Assembly: GCA_030037335.1 (NCBI GenBank)
Contig: JASHRN010000082.1
Coordinates: forward strand, 1-32,739
Reading direction: 5' to 3'
Origin: Candidatus Acidiferrales bacterium
GTDB lineage: Bacteria; Acidobacteriota; Terriglobia; Acidiferrales; UBA7541
DNA length: 32,739 nt
The first letter of the stretch is position 1, and the number at the start of each line of letters is the position of its first letter. A program made the position numbers and the translations under genes. Shown piece by piece: positions 17,128-25,169 of the stretch. The notes below the pieces were generated by a model. The model had not been told where the DNA came from. It was given only the letters and a program-made list of their open reading frames with translations, and did no database searches.

Positions 17128-18654
17128 TCATGGCGCTCCCTCGCTCAGACCTTTACCGGTCAGCCGTACATCCTCGAAAGGAGAAGCAGCACGCTTCGCA
17201 AGCGCGCCCAGAAGAAAACCGCACGCGGCCAGTCCAAATGCCATAAATCCGGTCACATTTTCATTCCAATGCAGGAAAAAGAACGGAACGATCGCGCCCG
17301 CCGCACCAAGAATCATCGCCAAATAGCCAGCGAGGGTGTTTGCGCGTTTCCAATAGAGACCGCCGACGACGGATACAAACGCACCGGCCAGAAAAATAGT
17401 TCCGGTGATATTCAAATAGAGATAAACCGCTCCGGGAGGCGTGTAATAAAGTCCCCAGAACATCAGGAAAAGGCTTACAAAAAGATTGGCGACGCGATTG
17501 ACAAAAAGCTGCGCGCGCGAGCCGAGCGGTGTTTTGCCGAGCATGCCGCGAAGAGGAAGCACGACATCCTGCGAGATGACGGCACTCCAACCGAGAAGAT
17601 ACGAGCTATTGACCGACATCGTAGCGGCAAGCATTCCGGCGACGACGACACCGCGCACGCCCGGCCCCAAAATTGTGGTCAGCATTGCGGGCATTGCATC
17701 GATTGGCGCCATGGCATGGCCGTGAATTATAGGCAGCGGAATGCCTTTGTCGAGCATACCCGTGCCGAAAAGCGTCAGCGCAGCAATGCCCCAAAGCATC
17801 GGCAGCATACCGCGGCCGAGAAAAATAAACCCGGTCCAGGTCATCACGCGCTTCGATGTACGCGGGTCGCGCGTGGAAAAAATACGCATGGCCGTGGTCT
17901 GCCAGCAGGTAACAATCGAAAGCCACAGCAGCACTTGCCAGATCAGAAACGTCCAGCCGAATTTTGGACTGATTATTGGATTAAAACCGGCCGCACCCAT
18001 TGTGCTGGTCACTTTGTGAATGATGTTGCCCCATCCTGCAAAATGCACCGCGTAGATTGTGACGATGATCGTTGCGATCGAGAGAAGCGAATACTGCAAG
18101 AAGTCCGTGATGACCACTGATACCATTCCGCCGACGACCGTATAGAGCAGCTCAAGAAGCAAAATGGCAGTCATTACGGCGATCAAATAGCGCTGCGGAA
18201 TCCCGCTGACGATGGTGAGAAATTCGCCTTCGATTTTCAGGAACACACCCATGTTGAGAATTCCGCCCAGCGCCACGAGAATCCCTGTGAGCAGGCGCAG
18301 CCCTCGGCTGTAACGAACTTCGAAATACTCCGGAACGGTCATCAGACGAAGCTGGCGGAAGCGGCTGATGATGAACCCGGTGCGCCCTACGAAAATCATT
18401 ACCACACCGGAAATTAGCGCTGCCGCAAATGACGCAAACCCAAAGCGATAGCCCAGTTCCCCGTTGTACATGTAAGTGATCGTGCCGATTTCGGTGGCGG
18501 CGAGTGTTGCAATGCCGACATAAAGGCCGAGTTCGCGCCCGGCGACCAGGTAGTGGGAAACATCTCCAAGATAGCGTTTGCCCAAAAGGCCAATGATGAC
18601 GGAGCCAGCGAGATAGCCGACCACAATCAGCCAGTCGGCGGGCGTGAAGCTCAT
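17128..18654 (-). CDS. Sodium:solute symporter (SSS family)
   Basis: Predicted inner-membrane protein of 508 aa with about thirteen hydrophobic helices, the expected length and topology for SSS/SGLT-type carriers. The N-terminus (DWLIVVGYLAGSVIIGLLGKRYLG) and the following YLVAGRELG and ATEIGTITYMYNGELGYRFG segments are typical of this family's first helices and sodium-site region. The start overlaps the glycosidase stop as ATGA, so translation is coupled. Neighbours (two galactosidase-like enzymes, a sugar kinase and a nucleotidyltransferase) point to a sugar, probably a monosaccharide released in the periplasm. The family also carries other solutes, so the substrate is inferred from context only. 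Confidence 0.93.
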   Translation of the reverse strand: MSFTPADWLIVVGYLAGSVIIGLLGKRYLGDVSHYLVAGRELGLYVGIATLAATEIGTITYMYNGELGYRFGFASFAAALISGVVMIFVGRTGFIISRFRQLRLMTVPEYFEVRYSRGLRLLTGILVALGGILNMGVFLKIEGEFLTIVSGIPQRYLIAVMTAILLLELLYTVVGGMVSVVITDFLQYSLLSIATIIVTIYAVHFAGWGNIIHKVTSTMGAAGFNPIISPKFGWTFLIWQVLLWLSIVTCWQTTAMRIFSTRDPRTSKRVMTWTGFIFLGRGMLPMLWGIAALTLFGTGMLDKGIPLPIIHGHAMAPIDAMPAMLTTILGPGVRGVVVAGMLAATMSVNSSYLLGWSAVISQDVVLPLRGMLGKTPLGSRAQLFVNRVANLFVSLFLMFWGLYYTPPGAVYLYLNITGTIFLAGAFVSVVGGLYWKRANTLAGYLAMILGAAGAIVPFFFLHWNENVTGFMAFGLAACGFLLGALAKRAASPFEDVRLTGKGLSEGAP

Positions 18655-20738
18655 CGCGGAGTAGCTTCCAGAGTGAGCACTTCAAACGGTTGTAGTGTGA
18701 AGGTGTGAGCTCGGCCCGCACGCAGCGCGATTTCGGGTTGTGAAGCTCCGCTCCACGGACTGCGTGCGGTGAACTCTTGCGCAGCGCCCGACGGCAACTC
18801 GAATGCAGATTGCGGATCCAAATCGAATTTTCGCGGGGCTTTGTCCGGATTGCGCAGTGTGATAATTCCGCGCCGCGGCGACCACGATGCCCAGCCGTAA
18901 ACCTCCAGGCGCGACGGATCGCCGCCAATCCAGTGCGTGTCCGACAAGACATCCGCGTTTCGACGCGACCATCGCGCCGTCTCCGCCAAAATATCCCAGT
19001 CGGAGGGCGAGAGCAGCGAATGAGTCACGTACATCTCCTGAAGCTGCGTTCCCGTGCCAAAGTAAGATCGAATCTCATCTGGAAAATCGTGCTGCGGATC
19101 GTCTTTCAGGTGCTCGGCATAGCGCGCGTAAATCATCCCGTGGAGCATGAGGGAATTCAGCGGATAAAGCGGACCACGTCGAACAACGTGTTCGTGTGTG
19201 GCGGAATCGCGATAAGTGATCCATTGCTGGCGATACGAGCCAACGCCGGCGAATGAATCGTCATCGCCACCACGCCATATTGAATCCGCATAAAGCAGCC
19301 AGAACGGCGAAGGATATGTTCCTGTGGTCAGATTGACGTAAAGATCTGGTTCGACCCGGCGCAATTGGCCAATCAGGCTGATCATGGCCGCAAAATCGCT
19401 GTCGAATTTGCTGCCGGGGAAAACAGTGGATGCGTTTCCGGTGCCGTCGAACTTGAACTGATTCACGCCATATTCGCGGATCATCTTGAGGCAAACTTCG
19501 CGAAAACGAGCGAAATAGCGCGGCCCGGAAAGAACGAATCCGCCAGAGTTCTCTTCGTATCCTTGCTCCTTGCCATACTTGAGGCGCTCTTCACGAGGGC
19601 CGTCATAGCCACCCCAGGGAGAAAGCCAGATTCCCGGAGCAGCACAATATTTTTTCGCGGCCGCCTTCACCGGTGCAAAACCATCCGGAAATCCAGAATT
19701 GAATTCCCATAAGGATTTGTGATTGTCCCAACCGTCATCAAACAGAAAAGAATCGAGCGTCACGCCGCGTTTGACGTGGAGTTCTTCGCCAAATGCGCGA
19801 ATTACATCGAGCGCTCCCGCCTGATCGTAGGGAGTGAAATAACCTAGGTCGTACCACGAATTGTAGTGAAGGAATGTGCGATAGGGATGCGCACGTTCGC
19901 GCTCGATATAGCGCAAGAAATCGCGACGAAGTTGCCCGAGCGCGGCAGTTCCAATTGCCGAAGAATACGTCGCCGATCGACCATGCTCGAGCGGCAATTC
20001 TCGCGAAAGCGAGCACCGCAGCCGCCCGCCCTCAACTGCACTCTGCGAGAGGGGATGCTCAAATCCCAAAAACCAGTTTCCCACGATAACCGGTGAGCCT
20101 TTAACGCTGCCGGTGACCGCCGCACTCTGTACGGCGAGGTTCAGCAGAATGACATTCGTGATCGGCAGGCTTTCCTTTGTCGCTGTGAATTGTATTTCCT
20201 GCCGAATGTAATGCGAGCTGTCGCGGAGAATCGCGCGCCAAGTTGCGCGAAGCCCGCGTTGCGCATCCTCAAACGTTGCGCGAATGGCGCGGCCCGGAAT
20301 GCGCTCAGAGAATCGCGCCGATGTTGGATTGCCGGAGAGGTTTTCGATTTGTGGATCTTCGAGCAGATTCATGGCGGAGAAATCGATCTGAACTCCGTCG
20401 GCCAAACTTAGGGAAAATACTGGCATCTGGGCGTGAATGACGTCGCCGGTTCTCTTGTTTTCGACCCGCACGAATTGCAAACCTCTAGCCGAGATTTCCC
20501 ACTGCGCTGCGACAAGGCTGTTGGACAGAGAGGCGTTTCTGCCGCGCATTTCAGCCTGAGGCGAATCCGAAGATTGCTCTGGAATTCGCAACAAATCTGC
20601 ACCATCCAGGCTGCGGAGCAGCGACGACGCGGGAAGACTGCCGAGGAGCACAGCGCCATTGCGAACAAACTCGCGACGTGTCAACGAACTTGCGGAATTG
20701 TCGCTCTGTGATTGCGGCCTTGTAATAGAACGGCGCAC
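18651..20738 (-). CDS. Tat-exported clan-D glycosidase, alpha-galactosidase-like
   Basis: Predicted protein of 695 aa. TRREFVRNGAVLLGSLPA (about residues 20-37) is a twin-arginine signal, so it should act in the periplasm. A beta-sandwich region (about 70-280) precedes a TIM barrel with FLFDDGWDNHKSLW (about 331-344), GIWLSPWGGYDG and NQFKFDGTGNAS. Asp 431 in KFDG sits where GH27/GH36 enzymes have their nucleophile; WRGGDDD further on may supply the acid/base. A beta-sandwich C-terminal domain follows. It could cleave alpha-galactosides or alpha-N-acetylgalactosaminides. The start is GTG with AAGGA five bases upstream, 15 bases after the kinase stop, and the stop overlaps the symporter start. 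Confidence 0.82.
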   Translation of the reverse strand: MRRSITRPQSQSDNSASSLTRREFVRNGAVLLGSLPASSLLRSLDGADLLRIPEQSSDSPQAEMRGRNASLSNSLVAAQWEISARGLQFVRVENKRTGDVIHAQMPVFSLSLADGVQIDFSAMNLLEDPQIENLSGNPTSARFSERIPGRAIRATFEDAQRGLRATWRAILRDSSHYIRQEIQFTATKESLPITNVILLNLAVQSAAVTGSVKGSPVIVGNWFLGFEHPLSQSAVEGGRLRCSLSRELPLEHGRSATYSSAIGTAALGQLRRDFLRYIERERAHPYRTFLHYNSWYDLGYFTPYDQAGALDVIRAFGEELHVKRGVTLDSFLFDDGWDNHKSLWEFNSGFPDGFAPVKAAAKKYCAAPGIWLSPWGGYDGPREERLKYGKEQGYEENSGGFVLSGPRYFARFREVCLKMIREYGVNQFKFDGTGNASTVFPGSKFDSDFAAMISLIGQLRRVEPDLYVNLTTGTYPSPFWLLYADSIWRGGDDDSFAGVGSYRQQWITYRDSATHEHVVRRGPLYPLNSLMLHGMIYARYAEHLKDDPQHDFPDEIRSYFGTGTQLQEMYVTHSLLSPSDWDILAETARWSRRNADVLSDTHWIGGDPSRLEVYGWASWSPRRGIITLRNPDKAPRKFDLDPQSAFELPSGAAQEFTARSPWSGASQPEIALRAGRAHTFTLQPFEVLTLEATPR

Positions 20739-20753
20739 AACTTTCCTTTCCGC

Positions 20754-22124
20754 TCAATGAAACTCGACGAGCCCTGGTCCGGCGCGAGCGGCAAAGAAGC
20801 GGCTGGCCTCGGCCCGCGCCGGAAAGCGCTGATGATACTGCGCCATCCACTCTTCGCGAAACTCTTCCGCGCAGCGCATCTCAGTCAACGCCCATACGCT
20901 GCCTCCAAAACCAGCGCCGAATGCGGAGGCTGCCGCTGCGCCAAGCTGACGCGCCGAGCGTGCAAGCTCGATTGTTTCCGGCACCTGATTTCCGAGGCGC
21001 GTCTCCGCAAGAAACTGAGAGCGAGCTGCAAGCACTCCGATGCGCTCGAAGTCACCGCTGGCCAGCGCCTCAGCCGCCGCAGGCACAATTTCGTTGCTTT
21101 CCTCGTGCAGTTGCTGGAGACGGGCGAGGAGAATCTCCGGCGCGTACTGGGGATCATTTGAGGCGCGCAGAATCTGTTGAAGCTCTTCTCGAGTTTCCGG
21201 ATTTGCGAGCAGCGAAGCGAGCGATAATTGTTCGCCGACTTGCTCATTCTGCTTTGCATCGTGTTCGGCATTTTGCCACATGCGCAAAATCGTTTGCGCG
21301 GTTCCCGAGGCGCTATTGTAAGATTCGCGCGCATCTCCTGTTTTGTCGGCCTTCACGCCGCTGACTGCAACAACCAGCGACCACTCTTCGGGGAAATGAA
21401 CTTTCCTCTCAAAACGAGTCGGGCAGAAGGAATACTGGCGCAAGAACCCCGCCCGCGAGCAAAGAATTCCAACGTGATCTTCGCTGCCTCCCTGTGTTCC
21501 CACACCAGCGTCACCGGGAAAAGGGCCAAAGCTGCCGCCACTCTCTATCGCGGCGGCATAGCTAGCGACATCCTCACGTGTTCGAAGGAATTGGCGATAG
21601 CGCTCCGACTTTTCGAGTGAATTTACAGCGCAAAACACTAAGAAAAAAGCGATCATCAACGCGCTGGAGCTGCTCATACCGGAAGCACGCGGCAGGTCAC
21701 TGGCGAAAGCAATGTCGGCGCCGGTTCGCATTTCGGGAAAGTCGCGCGCCAACCGGCGGGCCACGGTCACTGGAAAATTGGACCAACCCCCACGAACTGA
21801 CTCGATGGTACCGTCCAAGCCAAATTCCACAAGGGAGGCGCGACCGATGTCGGCGATGCGAATTCGAGCATCAGCGCGACGCGAGGCGACCAGACAAATT
21901 CCTCGCTCAATCGCGCCGAGAATGCTTCGCCCGCCTGCATAATCGGTGTGCTTGCCAAAAAATTCCAATCGGCCGGGGACAAAGTACGCGATAGCCGCCT
22001 CCGGAGAGCTTACGTCTTTGAGCTGATGAAGTTCCCTGCAGAGTCTTTCAAAGAGCGCAGCTTTCACAGCGGATTCTTCAGCGCTCATTCCGGCTTTGCG
22101 AAGCTGCGCGCGAAAATCAGTCAT
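20754..22124 (-). CDS. GHMP sugar kinase, galactokinase-like
   Basis: Predicted protein of 456 aa, longer than typical galactokinases (about 380-400). Three GHMP motifs are present: PGRLEFFGKHTDYAGG (residues about 50-65), DLPRASGMSSSSAL (phosphate loop, about 143-156) and a C-terminal FGAGFGGSVWAL. The galactokinase signature normally reads GRVNLIGEHTDYN. Here Arg, His and Asp are kept but the sugar-contacting Glu is Lys 58. The usual MDQF catalytic region is SEDHVG, with a plausible Asp 216. So it phosphorylates a sugar, probably at C1, but may not prefer galactose. The start overlaps the nucleotidyltransferase stop as ATGA, tying the two steps together. Confidence 0.85.
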   Translation of the reverse strand: MTDFRAQLRKAGMSAEESAVKAALFERLCRELHQLKDVSSPEAAIAYFVPGRLEFFGKHTDYAGGRSILGAIERGICLVASRRADARIRIADIGRASLVEFGLDGTIESVRGGWSNFPVTVARRLARDFPEMRTGADIAFASDLPRASGMSSSSALMIAFFLVFCAVNSLEKSERYRQFLRTREDVASYAAAIESGGSFGPFPGDAGVGTQGGSEDHVGILCSRAGFLRQYSFCPTRFERKVHFPEEWSLVVAVSGVKADKTGDARESYNSASGTAQTILRMWQNAEHDAKQNEQVGEQLSLASLLANPETREELQQILRASNDPQYAPEILLARLQQLHEESNEIVPAAAEALASGDFERIGVLAARSQFLAETRLGNQVPETIELARSARQLGAAAASAFGAGFGGSVWALTEMRCAEEFREEWMAQYHQRFPARAEASRFFAARAGPGLVEFH

Positions 22125-22942
22125 AACTCGACGCGCACACCGGCGAGGCGCCGCGCGACTTCAGCAATGTCGCCCCTGTAAGAAAGATCCAGAACACCCG
22201 TGCGAAATCGAACGACTTTGAATCGAAGCCCAATGGAACTCAGACCAAATTGCACGGCTTCAGGCAATTCGAACTCATCCCTGGCAGAGCGCGGAACTTC
22301 GCGGCAGGCACGAAAGATTTCCGGCGTGAATCTCCAGCAATTCATGCTGACGAAAACGGCGCCCGCGTCACTCGGTATTTCGCCGGGCTTTTCGATTATG
22401 CGCTGGAGATAATCGTGCTTATCAATCTCAAGCAGCGCATAGCCCTGAATTCTCTCGCGCGGAATATTGCTCTCGCGAACCAAAGATTCCTGTTCGAATG
22501 CCGGCAGACCAGGTTCACCAAGTGAGCGAAGAGCGCGAAACACGTCAACGGGATAGTAATTATCGGAGTTCAGCACGAGAAATGACTCGTCAGCCACGAA
22601 AACTTCGGCCGCAAGGAGCGCGTTCGCGGTGCCTATCGGCTGCTCCTGAATAGCGAAGCTTACGTCGATTCGCTTTGGAGCGATTGAGCCGTAGTACTCG
22701 CGAATTGCTGTGTGCTCCGGCCCGACAACGAGGCACGCTTGACCGAAACCAGCATCGGCGAGCGCGCTGAGCACGAAATCGAGGAACGGCCGGCCCACCG
22801 GAATCATCGCCTTCAAGCCAGCATCGGCCTTTCTCGATTGTTCCACGTCCAAATGAGCAGACGGATCCGTAGAGCGCATCCTCTTGCCGAGGCCGCGCGC
22901 GAGAATAACTGCTTTGTTGATGCGCTTTGATTCTGTCGTCAT
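22121..22942 (-). CDS. Sugar-1-phosphate nucleotidyltransferase
   Basis: Predicted protein of 273 aa from ATG 22942 (MTTESKRIN). The ORF track begins at a TTG that lies inside the promoter I propose, so I reject that start. The N-terminus has the GT-A pyrophosphorylase loop ILARGLGKRMRS, then an insert of about 15 aa before the Lys segment LKAMIPVGRPFLDFVL. The metal Asp lies in VLNSDNYYPVDVF, and EKPGE follows. It should join a sugar 1-phosphate to an NTP, giving an NDP-sugar. The 4-base overlap with the kinase gene suggests it uses the kinase product directly. Base and sugar specificity cannot be read from sequence. Confidence 0.85.
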   Translation of the reverse strand: MTTESKRINKAVILARGLGKRMRSTDPSAHLDVEQSRKADAGLKAMIPVGRPFLDFVLSALADAGFGQACLVVGPEHTAIREYYGSIAPKRIDVSFAIQEQPIGTANALLAAEVFVADESFLVLNSDNYYPVDVFRALRSLGEPGLPAFEQESLVRESNIPRERIQGYALLEIDKHDYLQRIIEKPGEIPSDAGAVFVSMNCWRFTPEIFRACREVPRSARDEFELPEAVQFGLSSIGLRFKVVRFRTGVLDLSYRGDIAEVARRLAGVRVEL

Positions 22943-22955
22943 TTCGACGGGCTGT

Positions 22956-22984
22956 TTTTTAGGGAATCTCCAAATGAATTTCAA
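22956..22984 (-). promoter_or_regulatory. Probable promoter of the leftward sugar operon
   Basis: Reading leftward, TTGAAA and TAAAAA are separated by 17 bases (5/6 and 4/6 consensus positions). The RNA would start near 22949, only about six bases before the nucleotidyltransferase ATG, so the leader is very short. This position supports the ATG at 22942 over the TTG at 22987. I saw no clear operator palindrome in the 150-bp divergent gap. Confidence 0.42.
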
Positions 22985-23008
22985 CAACCTCTTATGCGAA
23001 ATCCCGGG

Positions 23009-23037
23009 TTGCTGCCGTCCTTCGCTGCCATTATGCT
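23009..23037 (+). promoter_or_regulatory. Possible promoter for GH35 gene
   Basis: TTGCTG and TATGCT are separated by 17 bases (3/6 and 4/6 consensus positions). It points right, about 50 bases before the beta-galactosidase ATG, back to back with the leftward promoter. Confidence 0.3.
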
Positions 23038-23094
23038 ACAGCGGTTATCTGCCAGTTTCTTTTTTGTGAAGGCACAATTCAGCGGCGGGAAAAG

Positions 23095-24981
23095 ATGATC
23101 GTGGCGCAAAAACAGAATGGGCTTTTCAACTTGATTGCGCAGTCACACCTTCTGAAATCTGCCGTTTACTTGGCGATTGCCCTATTTCTTCTAAGCTCTG
23201 CTGGCGCCGCATCTGCTGTGCAGCCGCATGTTCATTCGATTCGCATCGAGCATGGCCAATTCATCCTCGATGGCAAACCTTTCCAGATTATCTCCGGCGA
23301 GATGCATTATGCGCGAATTCCGCGCGCCTACTGGCGCGATCGCTTGCAGAAAGCTCGAGCGATGGGGCTGAACACAATCTCAACGTATGTTTTTTGGAAT
23401 CTGCATGAGCCTGAGCCGGGAATTTATGACTTCAGCGGTCAACTTGATGTTGCTGAATTTGTACGCGAAGCGCAGCAGGAGGGACTTTACGTAATTTTGC
23501 GTCCCGGACTTTACGTCTGCTCCGAGTGGGATCTGGGCGGGTTGCCGTCCTGGCTCCTAAATGACCCAGGGGTTCGGTTGCGCAGCAATCAGGAGGATTT
23601 TCTCGGTCCTGCGGAGAAATGGCTGAAGCGGCTCGGGAGAGAGCTTGCTCCGCTGCAAATCACGCGAGGCGGCCCGATCATTGCAGTGCAGGTCGAAAAT
23701 GAATATGGCTCATTCGGCGATGATCAAGCCTACATGTCGAATATTCGCGACATGATTATCAAAGCGGGATTTGACGGAGCGATCTTGTACACCGCCGACG
23801 GCCCTTCGGAGTTGCCGCGCGGAGCGCTCCCTGGACTGCCGGCCGCGGTTAATTTTGGTCCGGGCGACGCCAAGTCAGCATTCGAGGCCTTGCGCACCTT
23901 TCGCCCGCCAGGTCCATTCATGTCGGGTGAATATTGGGACGGATGGTTCGACCATTGGGGCGAGGCGCACAATGTCACAGACGCAAAACAGCAGGCTAGA
24001 GAGCTCGATTGGATGCTCTCGCTCGGCTATTCAATCAACCTATACATGTTCGAGGGCGGAACTTCGTTTGGTTTCATGGCCGGCGCGAATTATGGAAAGG
24101 CCTATCAGCCGGACACCACCAGTTATGATTATGATGCTCCCTTGGATGAGGCGGGCCGACCTACTCCGAAATATTTCTTGTTCCGGGATGTAATTGCTCG
24201 TCACTTAAAAGGAGCGAGCTTGCCGCCAATCCCGCGCGCAATTCCGGTGATTCAGGTTCCTACATTCAAATTAGCCGATTCGGCCTCCTTGTGGAGCAAC
24301 CTCGGCCAGCCAATTCGAAGCGCCCAACCCGTAACTATGGAAGCTTTGGGACAAGCCTACGGGTACATTCTCTATCGCACTCACATCAGCGGCCCTAACA
24401 AAGGAACGCTGGAAATCAAAGACGTGCGTGATTATGGTGCGGTTTTCGTGAACCAGAAGCCCGTCGGAAAAGTCGACCGCCGACTGCATCAAAATCAAAT
24501 TCCCATCCAGCTCCCTGCGGGGTCGAGCACTCTGGATATTTTGGTGGAGAACCTTGGCCGGATAAATTTCGGCCCGAAAATCTCGGAGGATCGCAAGGGT
24601 ATCATTGGCTCCGTCACCCTCGACGGGCGCATTTTGAGCGGATGGGAAATCTACTCCCTTCCAATGAAGGACCCCATATCGCTGGCTTTCAGAACAGCCC
24701 ACACTCAAGCGCCGGCGTTTTATCACGGAACGTTCCACCTCACTCGAACCGGTGACACTTTTCTGGACGTGAGCAAGCTAGGAATGGGGGTGGTTTGGCT
24801 GAATGGTCACAATCTCGGCCGATTTTGGAATATTGGGCCGCAGCAGACGTTGTATGTTCCAGGCGTTTGGCTGAGGAAAGGAAGGAATGAAGTCATTGTT
24901 TTTGATATCCAGAATGATTCTGACGCGTCAATTGCTGGCCTCAGAGCACCGATCCTGAATCATCTCAGGTCGATTCGATGA
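23095..24981 (+). CDS. Secreted GH35 beta-galactosidase
   Basis: Hydrolyses terminal beta-galactosides. Predicted protein of 628 aa with a signal peptide (hydrophobic about residues 22-41, ending GAASA). The TIM barrel is clear: FQIISGEMHYARIPRAYW, STYVFWNLHEPEPG, ILRPGLYVCSEWDLGGLP. The acid/base Glu 203 lies in VQVENEYGSFG and the nucleophile Glu 279 in MSGEYWDGWFDHWG. Beta-sandwich domains with late jelly-roll features (VWLNGHNLGRFWNIGPQQ) complete the usual GH35 layout. The ATG has a GGGAAAAG purine run upstream. It is divergent from the kinase/transporter operon and followed by the porin gene, so periplasmic or surface cleavage of a galactoside is likely. Confidence 0.95.
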   Translation: MIVAQKQNGLFNLIAQSHLLKSAVYLAIALFLLSSAGAASAVQPHVHSIRIEHGQFILDGKPFQIISGEMHYARIPRAYWRDRLQKARAMGLNTISTYVFWNLHEPEPGIYDFSGQLDVAEFVREAQQEGLYVILRPGLYVCSEWDLGGLPSWLLNDPGVRLRSNQEDFLGPAEKWLKRLGRELAPLQITRGGPIIAVQVENEYGSFGDDQAYMSNIRDMIIKAGFDGAILYTADGPSELPRGALPGLPAAVNFGPGDAKSAFEALRTFRPPGPFMSGEYWDGWFDHWGEAHNVTDAKQQARELDWMLSLGYSINLYMFEGGTSFGFMAGANYGKAYQPDTTSYDYDAPLDEAGRPTPKYFLFRDVIARHLKGASLPPIPRAIPVIQVPTFKLADSASLWSNLGQPIRSAQPVTMEALGQAYGYILYRTHISGPNKGTLEIKDVRDYGAVFVNQKPVGKVDRRLHQNQIPIQLPAGSSTLDILVENLGRINFGPKISEDRKGIIGSVTLDGRILSGWEIYSLPMKDPISLAFRTAHTQAPAFYHGTFHLTRTGDTFLDVSKLGMGVVWLNGHNLGRFWNIGPQQTLYVPGVWLRKGRNEVIVFDIQNDSDASIAGLRAPILNHLRSIR

Positions 24982-25169
24982 AGGGGCATCTGAAGAATGC
25001 TTATCCGTGCCAAGTTGGTGAGAACCTCCTGTCGAGCCTTTGTGTAAGAAAATCGTTAAAATTCCATAATTATTTGCTGCGGAGAGCGGTTTTTGCGGCT
25101 TTGCGCAGCGAACCTCAATTAGGATTGGGCTCGTGGATTTCGAACCTCCACTTACGGCTGATTTGAGGG

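Noticed and set aside
17023-18120. 365-aa plus-strand ORF
   Set aside because: It lies antisense to the symporter, is rich in Arg, His and Lys with no domain, and is a codon-bias shadow.
22943-22987. TTG start for the nucleotidyltransferase
   Set aside because: It overlaps the proposed -35 region, and its purine run touches the codon; ATG 22942 fits the family start better.
24978-25166. 62-aa ORF filling the GH35-porin gap, with ATGA overlap
   Set aside because: Placement is attractive, but it uses many codons that are rare among its neighbours (TTA, AGA, GTA), has only a weak SD and no recognisable pattern.
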